Source: Methylobacterium frigidaeris (GTDB lineage: Bacteria; Pseudomonadota; Alphaproteobacteria; Rhizobiales; Beijerinckiaceae). Taken from it: a stretch of 64,000 bases of DNA. A program made the translations under genes and the position numbers. Each line of letters starts with the position of its first letter. Position 1 is the stretch's first letter. The stretch covers positions 96,841 through 160,840 of the forward strand of contig NZ_BPQJ01000015.1 of NCBI RefSeq assembly GCF_022179185.1, given 5' to 3'. This document shows, piece after piece, positions 8,738 to 16,604 of this stretch. Below the pieces are notes generated by a model that saw only the letters and a program-made list of their open reading frames with translations, was not told the origin of the DNA and ran no database searches.

Positions 8738-9150
8738 GAAGGTCATCCTCCCGGCTTCGCCGCCGGGCAGGACAGGCTTCGGCGGCTTCCTTCGACTTTC
8801 GGGTAAAGGAAACGTCGAGGGCTGCCAATGCGGCGGCCGGTCGGGGGTGTCGGGGGAGGATTAGACTTTCGTCGTAGGGATGGATGAGCGGCGGTTCAGA
8901 TCCGTGGTGGAAAGATCTGATGCGCTCCGTCGTCGTTCCGGGGCCACGCAGCAGAGCCCGGACTGCCGCAGGCAGGCCCGGAAGCGCTGCAGTGCCAGGA
9001 AGAGGCGAGTATCGTTCCGCCTCGTTAGTTGCCACCTGAGTGTCCTGATCCAGGGCTCTCGACTGCGGCGAGCCCCGTAATGACGTGGTGGACTGGATGC
9101 CGTACAGATCTAGCTCTGACGATATCTGCGAGATCTTGTTTGGAAGCCGA
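8738..9150. other. Gene-free stretch upstream of cstA
   Basis: About 410 bases, presumably containing the cstA promoter. The octamer GACTTTCG occurs twice, at about 8794 and 8864 (70 bases apart), which could mark a regulator site. At 8932-8962 there is a degenerate copy of a GTCGTTCCGGGG...CCCGGA palindromic element that resembles the one at 27617-27659. No RNA gene or ORF that I can support. Confidence 0.4.
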
Positions 9151-9816
9151 TCAGCTCGACGGCAATCCTGCCAGGATATGATCGTAATCCAGGTTCGCCG
9201 TCTCGATCACGATCTGGGTCCGGCTGATGACCCCGAGCTTGCGCAGGATCTCCGAGACGTGGGCCTTGACGGTGGAATCGCCGACGCCGAGTTCGTGGGC
9301 GATCTGCTTGTTGAGCTTGCCCTGGCGGATCATCAGCAGCACCCGCACCTGCTGCGGGGTCAGCTCTGCGATGCGCTCGGCGATCGGCGCCTTGCCGGGC
9401 TTGCGGCCGGGAGCCTCGGCGGGGCCCGAGAGGCCTTCGGGCACGAACACCGCCCCGTTGAGCACGTCGGTGATGGCGCGGATCAGCACCGGCTTGCCGG
9501 CGGCCTTGGGCACGAAGCCGGCGGCGCCGTGGGCGAGCGCCTCGCGCACGATGCGCGGATCGTCGAGGCCCGACACGACCAGGACCGGGATGCGCGGGAA
9601 GCGGGTGCGGATGGCGATCAGCCCGTCGAAGCCGTTGACGCCCTGCATGGTGAGGTCGAGGAGCGTCAGGTCGATCGAGCGGCCGCGGGACAGGGCCGCG
9701 CAGGCGCTCTCGATGCCGTCCGCCTCCTCGACCTCGGCGGCCGGGAAGGCGAGGCGGACCGCGCTGCTCAGGGCATCGCGGAACAGCGGGTGATCGTCGA
9801 CGATGATCAGGTGCAT
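9151..9816 (-). CDS. LuxR/NarL-family two-component response regulator
   Basis: 221 residues. Receiver domain at 1-120 with the acidic pair D7-D8, the phospho-acceptor D54 (L-T-L-L-D-L-T) and a conserved lysine in F-V-P-K-A. C-terminal LuxR helix-turn-helix at about 150-215: L-T-P-Q-Q-V-R-V-L-L-M-I-R-Q-G and N-K-Q-I-A-H-E-L, then S-T-V-K-A-H-V. The ATG at 9816 is preceded by a good GGAGGGG site. It is divergently placed from the FIST sensor/hybrid-kinase pair, whose kinase is its most likely phospho-donor (directly or through the kinase's own receiver). In Pseudomonas, FIST/NahK-type pairs sit beside LuxR-type regulators of alcohol oxidation, so a similar role is possible. Confidence 0.92.
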   Translation of the reverse strand: MHLIIVDDHPLFRDALSSAVRLAFPAAEVEEADGIESACAALSRGRSIDLTLLDLTMQGVNGFDGLIAIRTRFPRIPVLVVSGLDDPRIVREALAHGAAGFVPKAAGKPVLIRAITDVLNGAVFVPEGLSGPAEAPGRKPGKAPIAERIAELTPQQVRVLLMIRQGKLNKQIAHELGVGDSTVKAHVSEILRKLGVISRTQIVIETANLDYDHILAGLPSS

Positions 9817-10439
9817 GTCCGACCCCTCCGCGACGGGCGTCGGCGCTCCGTCCGGCCGTGGAAGAGACACCCCAGGGGCCGGACTGGTCAATCCCACCAT
9901 TGCAGCGGATCATCCTCTCGCAGGCGCATGGCCTGGCGGCACGCGCTCTCGCAGGTCGAGCACAGCAACGCCGCCGCACCCATAAGTCGAAGAAAAAGTT
10001 ACCACGCGGCCACCGCAGCAGCCACCATGCTTTGGTACGGATCCTTCTTTGGGGCGGACCCTCGGCTTTGGTATGGATCCGCGGCGGCCACCCTGCTCCC
10101 TGCACATTGGTCCAATGGTGGGCGGCGGCCACCCGGTCCTATCGTCGTGCGACCTCGGCGGCCGAAGGACCTCCTCACCGCGGAGCGGGTGGGAGCGGAG
10201 CGTGGCATCTGGCGGCGGCGTCGCGTGGGGCGGCGTGGTCGCTGATCGCGGGGGCGATCGCCCGACCGCTCCCCAGCGCAGGCGTGGCCGCCGCACCGGC
10301 CGCGCCTGCGCACCTAATAACGATCGTCCTCCGTTTCCCCGTCGAGGCTGATGCCAGCGGCCGCAATTGCCAGCTGCATCCCGTCGCAGCATAATGCGGG
10401 CAATGCCGCCATGGAGCCGGCGATAGGGGGAGGGACCGC
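9817..10439. promoter_or_regulatory. Divergent intergenic region with paired direct repeats
   Basis: 623 bases between the response regulator and the FIST gene, with no ORF that I can support. A 16-base direct repeat GCTTTGGTACGGATCC / GCTTTGGTATGGATCC occupies 10029-10044 and 10065-10080 (36 bases apart, one mismatch). GCGGCGGCCACCC is repeated at 10081-10093 and 10122-10134, and between them lies the palindrome CATTGGTCCAATG at 10105-10117. This layering suggests binding sites for the response regulator or another factor. A further imperfect inverted repeat (GCGCAGGCG...CGCCTGCGC) lies at 10276-10311. Confidence 0.5.
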
Positions 10440-11630
10440 GTGGCGCGGTGTATTTCTGCGCGAGCCATGTCGGGTGAGGACACGCGCACACGCTCGCATC
10501 GCTGCGGGATCCAGACCGCCTGGACCGAGGCGGCCGGGGCCGAGGCCGCCGCGGCGGCGCTCGCCGCTTCCCTCGATACTGCCCGCATCGCCCACCTCGT
10601 CATCTTCTTCTCGCCGGCCTACGGGGTCGAGGCGCTGAACGCCGCGCTCGCCGGCGCCTTCCCGGGCGTGCGGATCGCCGGCTGCACCTCGTCGGGCGAG
10701 ATCAGCCCGATGGCCGGGCTCGACCGCGGCCTCGTGGCGATCGCCTTCCCACACGAAGGGTTCCGCATCGCCTCGACGGTGCTGGAGGCGGTCGACCACC
10801 TCGACGCCGAGCGGGCCGCGGCCTCGATCCGTTCGCTTCGCTGCGCCCACGAGCGGATCTCCCGCGGCGGGCAGCGTTTCGCCATCTCGCTGATCGACGG
10901 CCTCGCCAATGCCGAGGAGACGGTGATCGCCGCGATCAACTACGGGCTCGACGGGGTGCCCCTCGTCGGCGGCTCGGCCGGGGACGAGCTGACCTTCTCC
11001 GAGACCGCCCTCATCCATGACGGACGGGTGCACCGGCGGGCCGCGATCCTGCTGCTGATCGAGTCCGACTTCCCCGTCGAGATCTTCAAGAACGACAATT
11101 TCGAGCCGACCGGCGTCAAGTTCGTTGTCACCGAGACCGACCACGAGCAGCGGACCGTGCGCGAGCTCAACGCCGAGCCGGCGGCGGTCGAATACGCCAA
11201 CGCGCTCGGGCTCGATCCCGACGCGCTCACCCCCACGAGCTTCGCGGCGCACCCGCTCGTCGTGCGGGTCGGCGGCGACTATTTCTGCCGCTCGATCCGC
11301 CACCTCAACCCCGACCAGTCGCTGAGCTTCCACTGTGCCATCGAGAGCGGCGTGGTGCTGACGCTGGCGCGCCAGAAGGACCTGGTCGAGGCGGCCCGGG
11401 AGGAACTGGCCCGGCTCGACGCGCGCCTCGGCGGCGTCGACCTGGTGATCGGCTTCGAATGCGTGCTGCGCCGCCTCGACGCCGAGATCCACCAGGCTCG
11501 TCACAGCATCGCCGAGCTCTACCGGCACTACAACGTCGTCGGCTTCGAGACCTATGGCGAGCAGTACCGCTCGATGCACCTGAACCAGACCTTCACGGGC
11601 ATCGCCATCGGGCGGCCCGCCGGTCCGTGA
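10440..11630 (+). CDS. FIST-domain sensor protein (NosP-like)
   Basis: 396 residues: FIST_N (about 35-235) and FIST_C (about 240-375). Seen features are the G-C-T-S-S-G-E-I segment near 85, G-G-S-A-G-D-E-L-T-F near 178, and the C-terminal T-Y-G-E-Q-Y-R-S-M-H-L-N-Q-T-F-T-G end typical of FIST_C. FIST proteins are intracellular signal-input modules; NosP, a FIST haemoprotein, binds nitric oxide and controls a hybrid kinase encoded next to it. The overlap with the kinase gene here supports that role, but haem binding cannot be read from the sequence. Start: GTG 10440 has a GGGGGAGGGA site at the right distance; the ATG at 10467 is an alternative without one. Confidence 0.85.
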   Translation: MARCISARAMSGEDTRTRSHRCGIQTAWTEAAGAEAAAAALAASLDTARIAHLVIFFSPAYGVEALNAALAGAFPGVRIAGCTSSGEISPMAGLDRGLVAIAFPHEGFRIASTVLEAVDHLDAERAAASIRSLRCAHERISRGGQRFAISLIDGLANAEETVIAAINYGLDGVPLVGGSAGDELTFSETALIHDGRVHRRAAILLLIESDFPVEIFKNDNFEPTGVKFVVTETDHEQRTVRELNAEPAAVEYANALGLDPDALTPTSFAAHPLVVRVGGDYFCRSIRHLNPDQSLSFHCAIESGVVLTLARQKDLVEAAREELARLDARLGGVDLVIGFECVLRRLDAEIHQARHSIAELYRHYNVVGFETYGEQYRSMHLNQTFTGIAIGRPAGP

Positions 11631-12979
11631 CCGGGGACGAGCCGAGGGCCGGCGACGACGTCGCGGCTCTCCACCGCCGTATCGCCAAGCTGGAGCGCAT
11701 CAACGCCGCCCTGATGTCCCAGGTCGAGCGCACGATGGACCAGCGCGGCAGCGCCTACTCGCTGTTCCAGACCGCCATCACCCTCGAGGGCCAAGTGCGC
11801 TCCCGCACCGAGGAACTGACGGCGCTGATGCGCAGCCTGGAGCGTTCGAACCAGGACCTCACCGCGGCCAAGGAGGAGGCCGAGCGGGCCAACCGCTCGA
11901 AGACCCGCTTTCTCGCCGCCGCGAGCCACGACCTGCTCCAGCCCCTCAACGCGGCGCGGCTGTCGCTCTCGGCGCTCGCCGACATGCGGGTCGGACCGGA
12001 GGCGCGGAGCATCGTCGGCCAGGTCGAGCGGGGCTTGCAGACGATCGAGGACCTGATCAAGACTCTGCTGGATATCTCGAAGCTCGATGCCGGGCTGATC
12101 CAGCCGGTGGTGCGGCCGGTGCTCGTCGGCGACGTGCTGGAGAGCATCGAGGCGAGCTTCGGGCCGCTCGCGGCGCGCAAGGGCCTGCGCCTGTCGGTGC
12201 GCGGCGGGCAGGCCTGGGTGGCGAGCGACCTCGTGCTGCTCCAGCGCATCCTGCAGAACCTGGTCTCGAACGCGATCCGCTACACCGCCGCCGGCGGCGT
12301 GCTGGTCGCGGCGCGCAAGCGCGGGCCCGAGATCCGCATCGACGTGGTCGATTCCGGGGCCGGCATCCCGGAGGACGAGCAGGACCTGATCTTCGAGGAG
12401 TTCCATCGCGGCGGGCGCGAGAGCGTCGACGGCGAGATCGCGCTCGGCCTCGGCCTGTCGATCGTGCGCCGCTCGGCCCAGGCCCTGGGGCACCCCTTGA
12501 GCCTTGAATCCCGGGTCGGCCACGGCTCGCGCTTCAGCCTGCACCTCCCGCCCTGCGCCCCCGAGCCGCCCCGGCCCGCCCCCTCGCTGGTGCCGCCGAC
12601 GAGCCTCACCGGCGCCCGCATCGCCCTCATCGAGAACGACAAGGCGGCGCTGGAGGCCCTGGCGCGGCTCTTCCACGGCTGGGACGCCAACGCCTTCGCG
12701 GCGCGTGACCACCTGAGCCTGGTGCGGCTCCTCGGCACGACCTGGAGCCCCGACGTCGTCGTCGCCGACTTCCACCTCGACGGCGGTGCCTGCGGCCTCG
12801 ACACCGTGGCCTGGCTGCGCTCCGTCCACGGCCACGACATCCCGGCGGTCATCACCACCGCCGACCACTCCTCCGAGGTCGAGGCGCGCGTGCGGGCGGC
12901 GCGCTGCGAGCTGGTGCACAAGCCGTTGAAGCCCGCCCAGCTGCGGGCGCTGCTCGCCCATCTGCTGAGCCGCGGCTGA
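11627..12979 (+). CDS. Hybrid histidine kinase (NahK-like) with C-terminal receiver
   Basis: 450 residues, soluble. An N-terminal coiled coil (about 12-92, including the R-T-E-E-L segment) leads into the phospho-acceptor box F-L-A-A-A-S-H-D-L-L-Q-P-L-N with H101, then an ATPase domain (N box L-V-S-N-A-I-R-Y, D-S-G-A-G-I-P, G-L-G-L-S-I-V-R-R), and a receiver domain (about 325-445) whose acceptor lies in V-V-V-A-D-F-H-L-D. It has no sensor domain of its own, which implies input from the FIST protein. The GTG start overlaps the FIST stop (GTGA), indicating translational coupling. The H-box and coiled coil resemble the NahK/ErcS-prime group. The output is probably the divergent LuxR-type regulator. 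Confidence 0.9.
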   Translation: MTGDEPRAGDDVAALHRRIAKLERINAALMSQVERTMDQRGSAYSLFQTAITLEGQVRSRTEELTALMRSLERSNQDLTAAKEEAERANRSKTRFLAAASHDLLQPLNAARLSLSALADMRVGPEARSIVGQVERGLQTIEDLIKTLLDISKLDAGLIQPVVRPVLVGDVLESIEASFGPLAARKGLRLSVRGGQAWVASDLVLLQRILQNLVSNAIRYTAAGGVLVAARKRGPEIRIDVVDSGAGIPEDEQDLIFEEFHRGGRESVDGEIALGLGLSIVRRSAQALGHPLSLESRVGHGSRFSLHLPPCAPEPPRPAPSLVPPTSLTGARIALIENDKAALEALARLFHGWDANAFAARDHLSLVRLLGTTWSPDVVVADFHLDGGACGLDTVAWLRSVHGHDIPAVITTADHSSEVEARVRAARCELVHKPLKPAQLRALLAHLLSRG

Positions 12980-12986
12980 GCCCGCG

Positions 12987-13008
12987 CGCGGCGACGCCGC
13001 GATTGTTT
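12987..13008 (+). terminator. Weak intrinsic terminator after the hybrid kinase
   Basis: A CGCGGC-GAC-GCCGCG hairpin followed by ATTGTTT, starting 8 bases past the kinase stop codon. The stem is short but all GC, and the following sequence is T-rich. Confidence 0.45.
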
Positions 13009-13119
13009 CAAAAGATTTCGCAAGATTTCTGAAGTCGGTCGTCGCGGCAATCCGCGGCGGTCGGGCTATGATGCGTGCACCGTCCTATGTCGAATGGGCT
13101 ATATCGATCGTTTCTGCGG

Positions 13120-13168
13120 TATTTCTCGACCTATTTCCACGTGAGCGGACTAATCAAAACGAGAAATA
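13120..13168. promoter_or_regulatory. Inverted repeat in an AT-rich promoter region
   Basis: TATTTCTCG at 13120-13128 and its exact complement CGAGAAATA at 13160-13168, separated by 31 bases, within a conspicuously AT-richer stretch (13000-13220) between the kinase and the SDR gene. Three AAGATTTC-like words also occur at 13010-13035. This is probably the promoter/operator of the SDR-SMR operon. Confidence 0.4.
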
Positions 13169-13277
13169 GACGGTTGCGTGCGCGTAACATACTGCACGAA
13201 TAAGAGATCGATGCCGCCAGGACCAATTCGTTGCCTGCTCATCTGTGGCATCTCTCCAGGATGCGGGGAGGTCCAGC

Positions 13278-14450
13278 GTGGCACGGATATTACTGACGGG
13301 CGCAACCGGCTTTCTGGGCGGCGCCGTCCTTCACCAAGCGCTGAGCCAGCGCGATGGCACCGCGTGGGTCTGCCTCGTGCGCTGCGCCAGCGCCGAGCAG
13401 GGCCGGCAGCGGATCGCCGCGCGGCTGTCGCGCTTCACCGACCCGTTCACCGCCCAGCGCCTCGCCCGCGCGGTCGAGGTGGTGCCGGGCGACTTCACCC
13501 GCGCCGATCTCGACGCCGATCCGCGGCTCGATTCGGTCACCCACGTGCTGCATCTCGCCGCCGACACCTCGTGGTGGGGCGAGGAGCGGGTCAGCCGCAC
13601 CAACCACGACGGCACGCTGGCGCTGGCCCGCCGCGCCCGGACCATGCCGCGCCTTGTCCGCTTCCTGCACGTCAGCACGGCCATGATCTGCGGCGCCGAG
13701 GCGCCGTCCCTCGTCGAGGAGGCGGCCTATCCCTCGCCCCAGGCGCGCCACCTCGTCGCCTACACGGTCTCGAAGGCGGCCGCCGAGACCTCGCTCGCCG
13801 GCAGCTTCGCCGACCTGCCGATCGTGGTGGCCCGCCCCTCGATCGTGGTCGGGCATGCGACGCTGGGGGCGGTGCCGAGCTCGAGCATCCTGTGGGTCAT
13901 CCGCGCCGCCGACCGGCTGCGCCTGGTGCCGTGCAGCCCTTCGAGCGCCGTCGACATCGTCCCGGTCGACTGGGTCGCCGACAGCCTGCTCGGCCTGCTG
14001 CGCAAGCCTCGGCTCGCGCACGATCTCTACCACGTCTCGGCCGGCGAGGGCGCCCGGGCCCGGTGGGACGACCTGATGCGGGCCTTCGCGGCCGCCGACC
14101 CGGAGGGCGGGCCGCGCGACGACTTCGCCCGCTTCGACCTCACCGCCGACCGGGCGCTGCTGCGCCGACGCTTCGCCGAGACCTTCGGCCTCGACGGCGC
14201 CCTGAAGCAGGCGATGCTGCGGGCGGTGCGGGCCTATTACGCCTTCTGCTCCCTCGACCTGACCTTCTCCAACGCGCGGCTGCTCGCGGAAGGCTTCGCG
14301 CCGCCGCCCGCCTTCACCGACTACCTCAAGGTCTGCCTCGAGAACGCGCCAGAGATCGCCGAGCAGTTCGCCGACGACCTCGAGATGTTCGTGGCACCGG
14401 AGCCGGCCAAGGGTCCCGCGCCCACCCTGCCGCTGATGGCGAGCGCATGA
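13278..14450 (+). CDS. NAD(P)-dependent extended SDR (epimerase / thioester-reductase type)
   Basis: 390 residues. The Rossmann signature T-G-A-T-G-F-L-G is at residues 7-14, and the Y-x-x-x-K catalytic pair is seen in Y-T-V-S-K near 172. The overall layout (glycine motif, H-L-A-A-D-T-S, H-V-S-T-A) matches extended SDRs of the NAD-epimerase and reductase-domain (male-sterility) groups that reduce thioesters or modify sugars or sterols. No carrier-protein or adenylation domain is nearby, so the substrate stays unknown. GTG start chosen: GGGGAGG lies 7 bases upstream. Its stop overlaps the ATG of the SMR transporter. Confidence 0.8.
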   Translation: MARILLTGATGFLGGAVLHQALSQRDGTAWVCLVRCASAEQGRQRIAARLSRFTDPFTAQRLARAVEVVPGDFTRADLDADPRLDSVTHVLHLAADTSWWGEERVSRTNHDGTLALARRARTMPRLVRFLHVSTAMICGAEAPSLVEEAAYPSPQARHLVAYTVSKAAAETSLAGSFADLPIVVARPSIVVGHATLGAVPSSSILWVIRAADRLRLVPCSPSSAVDIVPVDWVADSLLGLLRKPRLAHDLYHVSAGEGARARWDDLMRAFAAADPEGGPRDDFARFDLTADRALLRRRFAETFGLDGALKQAMLRAVRAYYAFCSLDLTFSNARLLAEGFAPPPAFTDYLKVCLENAPEIAEQFADDLEMFVAPEPAKGPAPTLPLMASA

Positions 14451-14773
14451 ACCCGTTCCTGACCCTCGCAGTGGCGATCGGCGCCGAGATCACCGCGACG
14501 CTCGCCCTCAAGGCCGCCGACGGGCTCACCCGCCCGGGACCGACGCTCCTCGTCGCCCTCGGCTACGGCACCGCCCTGTGGCTGATGTCGACCAGCATGG
14601 ACATGCTGCCGATCGGGATCGTCTACGCGATCTGGGCTGGAACCGGCATGGTCGGCGCGGCGCTCGGCGGCGCCCTCCTGTTCGGCGAGCCGGTGACCCC
14701 GCTGATGATCCTCGGCATCGGCGTCATCGCGATCGGCGTCGGCATCCTGGCGGCGGCGCAGGCTCACGCCTGA
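14447..14773 (+). CDS. Small multidrug resistance (SMR/EmrE-type) transporter
   Basis: 108 residues with four membrane helices, the standard SMR length. The essential membrane glutamate is present as E14 (A-I-G-A-E-I-T-A-T-L-A-L-K); the second half has Y-A-I-W-A-G-T-G and the L-F-G-E-P loop. SMR proteins are dual-topology dimers that exchange protons for cationic drugs, guanidinium or polyamines. It starts inside the stop of the SDR gene (ATGA), so the two are coupled, which suggests the transporter exports something related to the reductase product. It runs tail-to-tail into tetR with a 10-base overlap. Confidence 0.92.
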   Translation: MNPFLTLAVAIGAEITATLALKAADGLTRPGPTLLVALGYGTALWLMSTSMDMLPIGIVYAIWAGTGMVGAALGGALLFGEPVTPLMILGIGVIAIGVGILAAAQAHA

Positions 14774-15348
14774 GGGCGGGTGACGGCGGCGAGCAGCTGC
14801 ACGGCGCCGTCGATGGCCTCGCGCATCGCCGCCTCGTCCCAGTGCACGCGGGCCAGCACATAGCCACCCTCGACGATCGCGATCAGCGCTGCCGCGAACG
14901 GGGCGGGCGCGATCCCCGGCACCAAGCTTCCGGCCGCTCGCGCCTCGTCCAGGCTCGCGCGCAAGCAAGCCTGGATGCGCGCGAGATAGGCCGCGACCGG
15001 CTCGCGCAGGGCCGGCTCCTCCATGGCGGCTTCGTTGGCGAGGCGGGCGAGGCGGCAGCCGCGCAGGGCCTGCCGCTCGCGGGTCAGGTAGGCCCGGATG
15101 CGGTCAAGGGGCGGGGCGTCGGACGCGAACAGTGCGTCGATCACCGCGATCTCCTCCTCGGCCATCTCGGCGAGCGCCGCGGCCGCCACCTCCCGCTTGC
15201 CGGGAAAGTGGTGGTAGAGGCTGCCCTGGCCGGCACCGCTCCGCGCCAGCACGTCCCGCGGGCTCGTCGCTTCGTAGCCGCGCTCCCAGAGCAACGCTTT
15301 CGTCGCCGCGACGATCGCCTCGCGCTTCGATGATCCCTGCCGCGCCAC
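14764..15348 (-). CDS. TetR/AcrR-family transcriptional repressor
   Basis: 194 residues. An N-terminal helix-turn-helix (about 8-55): K-R-E-A-I-V-A-A-T-K-A-L-L, then Y-E-A-T-S-P-R-D-V-L and G-S-L-Y-H-H-F-P-G-K-R-E-V. The C-terminal half is an all-helical ligand-binding/dimerisation domain. It is the second gene of an operon with the tautomerase gene (75-base gap, same strand). The palindrome at 15903-15918 in front of that operon is the likely operator, implying autoregulation. The ligand is unknown. Confidence 0.92.
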   Translation of the reverse strand: MARQGSSKREAIVAATKALLWERGYEATSPRDVLARSGAGQGSLYHHFPGKREVAAAALAEMAEEEIAVIDALFASDAPPLDRIRAYLTRERQALRGCRLARLANEAAMEEPALREPVAAYLARIQACLRASLDEARAAGSLVPGIAPAPFAAALIAIVEGGYVLARVHWDEAAMREAIDGAVQLLAAVTRPQA

Positions 15349-15423
15349 GTCGTGTCCCTGCCCCGGACTGCCTTACGCCGTCGAAGCGCGGTATGCCGTG
15401 CCCGGACCTGTCAGGCCAGACCG

Positions 15424-15834
15424 TCAGGCCGCTGGGCCCGCGAGGTGGGGCGGGGCGACGTCCGCATAGGTGGCGAGGCCGTTGCCGAAGGACCAGTTCT
15501 CCCGGGCGATCTCGACCAGGGTGACGAGAACGTCCTCCGGCCGGACCGAGAGGGCTCCCAGATTCTCGGCGATCGCCGCGAACAGCCTCTTCTTCTGCGC
15601 GACGCTGCGCCCGGTCGAGAGATGAACCTGGATCATCACCAGTTCGTCGCTGCGGGCGATGCCGAGATAGCCGGGATCGTAGATCACCTCGTCGAACTGG
15701 CTCGAGACGACCTGGAACCGGTCGTCGGGCGGGATGCCGATGCTGCCGACGAGGGCGGCATGGACGGCGTCGGCGATGGCGCGCCGCTCGCTCGGTGAGC
15801 GGTCGCGCTTCAGGGTGATGGTGACGAGGGGCAT
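15424..15834 (-). CDS. Tautomerase-superfamily protein
   Basis: 136 residues. It begins M-P-L-V-T-I-T-L, so after Met removal Pro1, the catalytic base of 4-oxalocrotonate-type tautomerases, would be at the N-terminus. The rest (S-P-S-E-R-R-A-I-A-D-A-V, F-Q-V-V, G-R-S-V-A-Q-K-K-R-L, and a final E-N-W-S-F-G-N-G) fits the Tautomerase_2 group of about 130 residues. These enzymes interconvert keto and enol forms or dehalogenate small acids. An AGGAGA ribosome-binding site precedes the ATG at 15834. It is followed by tetR and probably repressed by it. Confidence 0.88.
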   Translation of the reverse strand: MPLVTITLKRDRSPSERRAIADAVHAALVGSIGIPPDDRFQVVSSQFDEVIYDPGYLGIARSDELVMIQVHLSTGRSVAQKKRLFAAIAENLGALSVRPEDVLVTLVEIARENWSFGNGLATYADVAPPHLAGPAA

Positions 15835-15898
15835 GAGAGGATCTCCTGGAATCCTTCGGCGGGATCTCCGCGGCTGCGGGAGCAGCCTCGATCCTTCT

Positions 15899-15918
15899 AT
15901 TGTACATACTGGTATGTA
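15899..15918 (-). promoter_or_regulatory. TetR-type operator overlapping a -10 element
   Basis: Perfect 16-base palindrome TACATAC-TG-GTATGTA at 15903-15918. On the minus strand a TACAAT -10 hexamer (15899-15904) overlaps its downstream half, about 65 bases before the tautomerase start. Bound repressor would block RNA polymerase. The size and symmetry fit a TetR-family dimer site, and the tetR gene is in the operon that follows. Confidence 0.7.
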
Positions 15919-15956
15919 TGGAGTGAGGGCCCGCGCAATCCAGGTCTGCTCCCCGC

Positions 15957-16604
15957 TCACCGCTCCAGGAACGAGGCCTCCAGCCGAGCCTGCCAGCCAT
16001 GGCGCACCAGCTCAGGGTCGGCATGTTCCTCCGCCGGATAACCGACGCAGAGATACGCGATCAGCCGCCAAGCCGGTGGCACGTCGATGGCTGCGGTGAC
16101 CTCCTCGGGGCACAGGATCGAGACCCACCCGACCCCGAGGCCATAGGTGCGCGCTGCGAGCCAGAAAGTGTGGATGGCGGTGACGGCGGAGTAGCGCAGC
16201 ATCTCCGGCATGGTCGCCCGGCCCAGCCCATGGCCGGCCCCCGTCGCCTCGTCGCAGAACACCGCGAGATGCACCGGCGCCTCGCGCAGACCCGCGAGCT
16301 TGAGGTTGCGGTAGGCGGCGGCGCGCGCGTCGTCGTAGGCGGCGGCGGCCGCTTCGTTGCAGCGCAGGAAGCTCGCGGTCACCGCCGCGCGCCGGCCGGG
16401 ATCCGAGACCCGCACGAAGCGCCAGGGCTGGCTGTTGCCGACGGACGGGCTGAGGCAGGCGAGCGCCAGGCATTCCCGCAACGGCTCCTCCGGCACCGGA
16501 TCGGGGCGGAAGCGCCGCACGTCGCGGCGCCAAGCGACCAGCTCCGCGAAGCGGACCCGGAAGTCCGCCCCGAATTCCGGGGTACCGGTCGCCGGCTCCG
16601 TCAT
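15957..16604 (-). CDS. bluB: 5,6-dimethylbenzimidazole synthase
   Basis: 215 residues of the nitroreductase fold with BluB-specific sequence: W-R-R-D-V-R-R-F-R near the start, S-P-S-V-G-N-S-Q-P-W-R-F (about 57-68), A-V-F-C-D-E-A-T, G-R-A-T-M-P-E-M-L-R-Y-S-A-V and G-V-G-W-V-S-I-L. BluB cleaves reduced flavin mononucleotide with oxygen to make DMB, the lower ligand of vitamin B12. Methylobacterium-type bacteria use B12 in the ethylmalonyl-CoA pathway. Its ATG overlaps the stop of the glutamate dehydrogenase gene by 4 bases. No other cob genes are in the window, and I see no cobalamin riboswitch. Confidence 0.88.
   Translation of the reverse strand: MTEPATGTPEFGADFRVRFAELVAWRRDVRRFRPDPVPEEPLRECLALACLSPSVGNSQPWRFVRVSDPGRRAAVTASFLRCNEAAAAAYDDARAAAYRNLKLAGLREAPVHLAVFCDEATGAGHGLGRATMPEMLRYSAVTAIHTFWLAARTYGLGVGWVSILCPEEVTAAIDVPPAWRLIAYLCVGYPAEEHADPELVRHGWQARLEASFLER

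Noticed and set aside
6914..8806. Plus-strand open frame of 630 codons across cstA
   Set aside because: Antisense shadow of the clearly real cstA; His/Gln/Asp-rich composition and no motifs.
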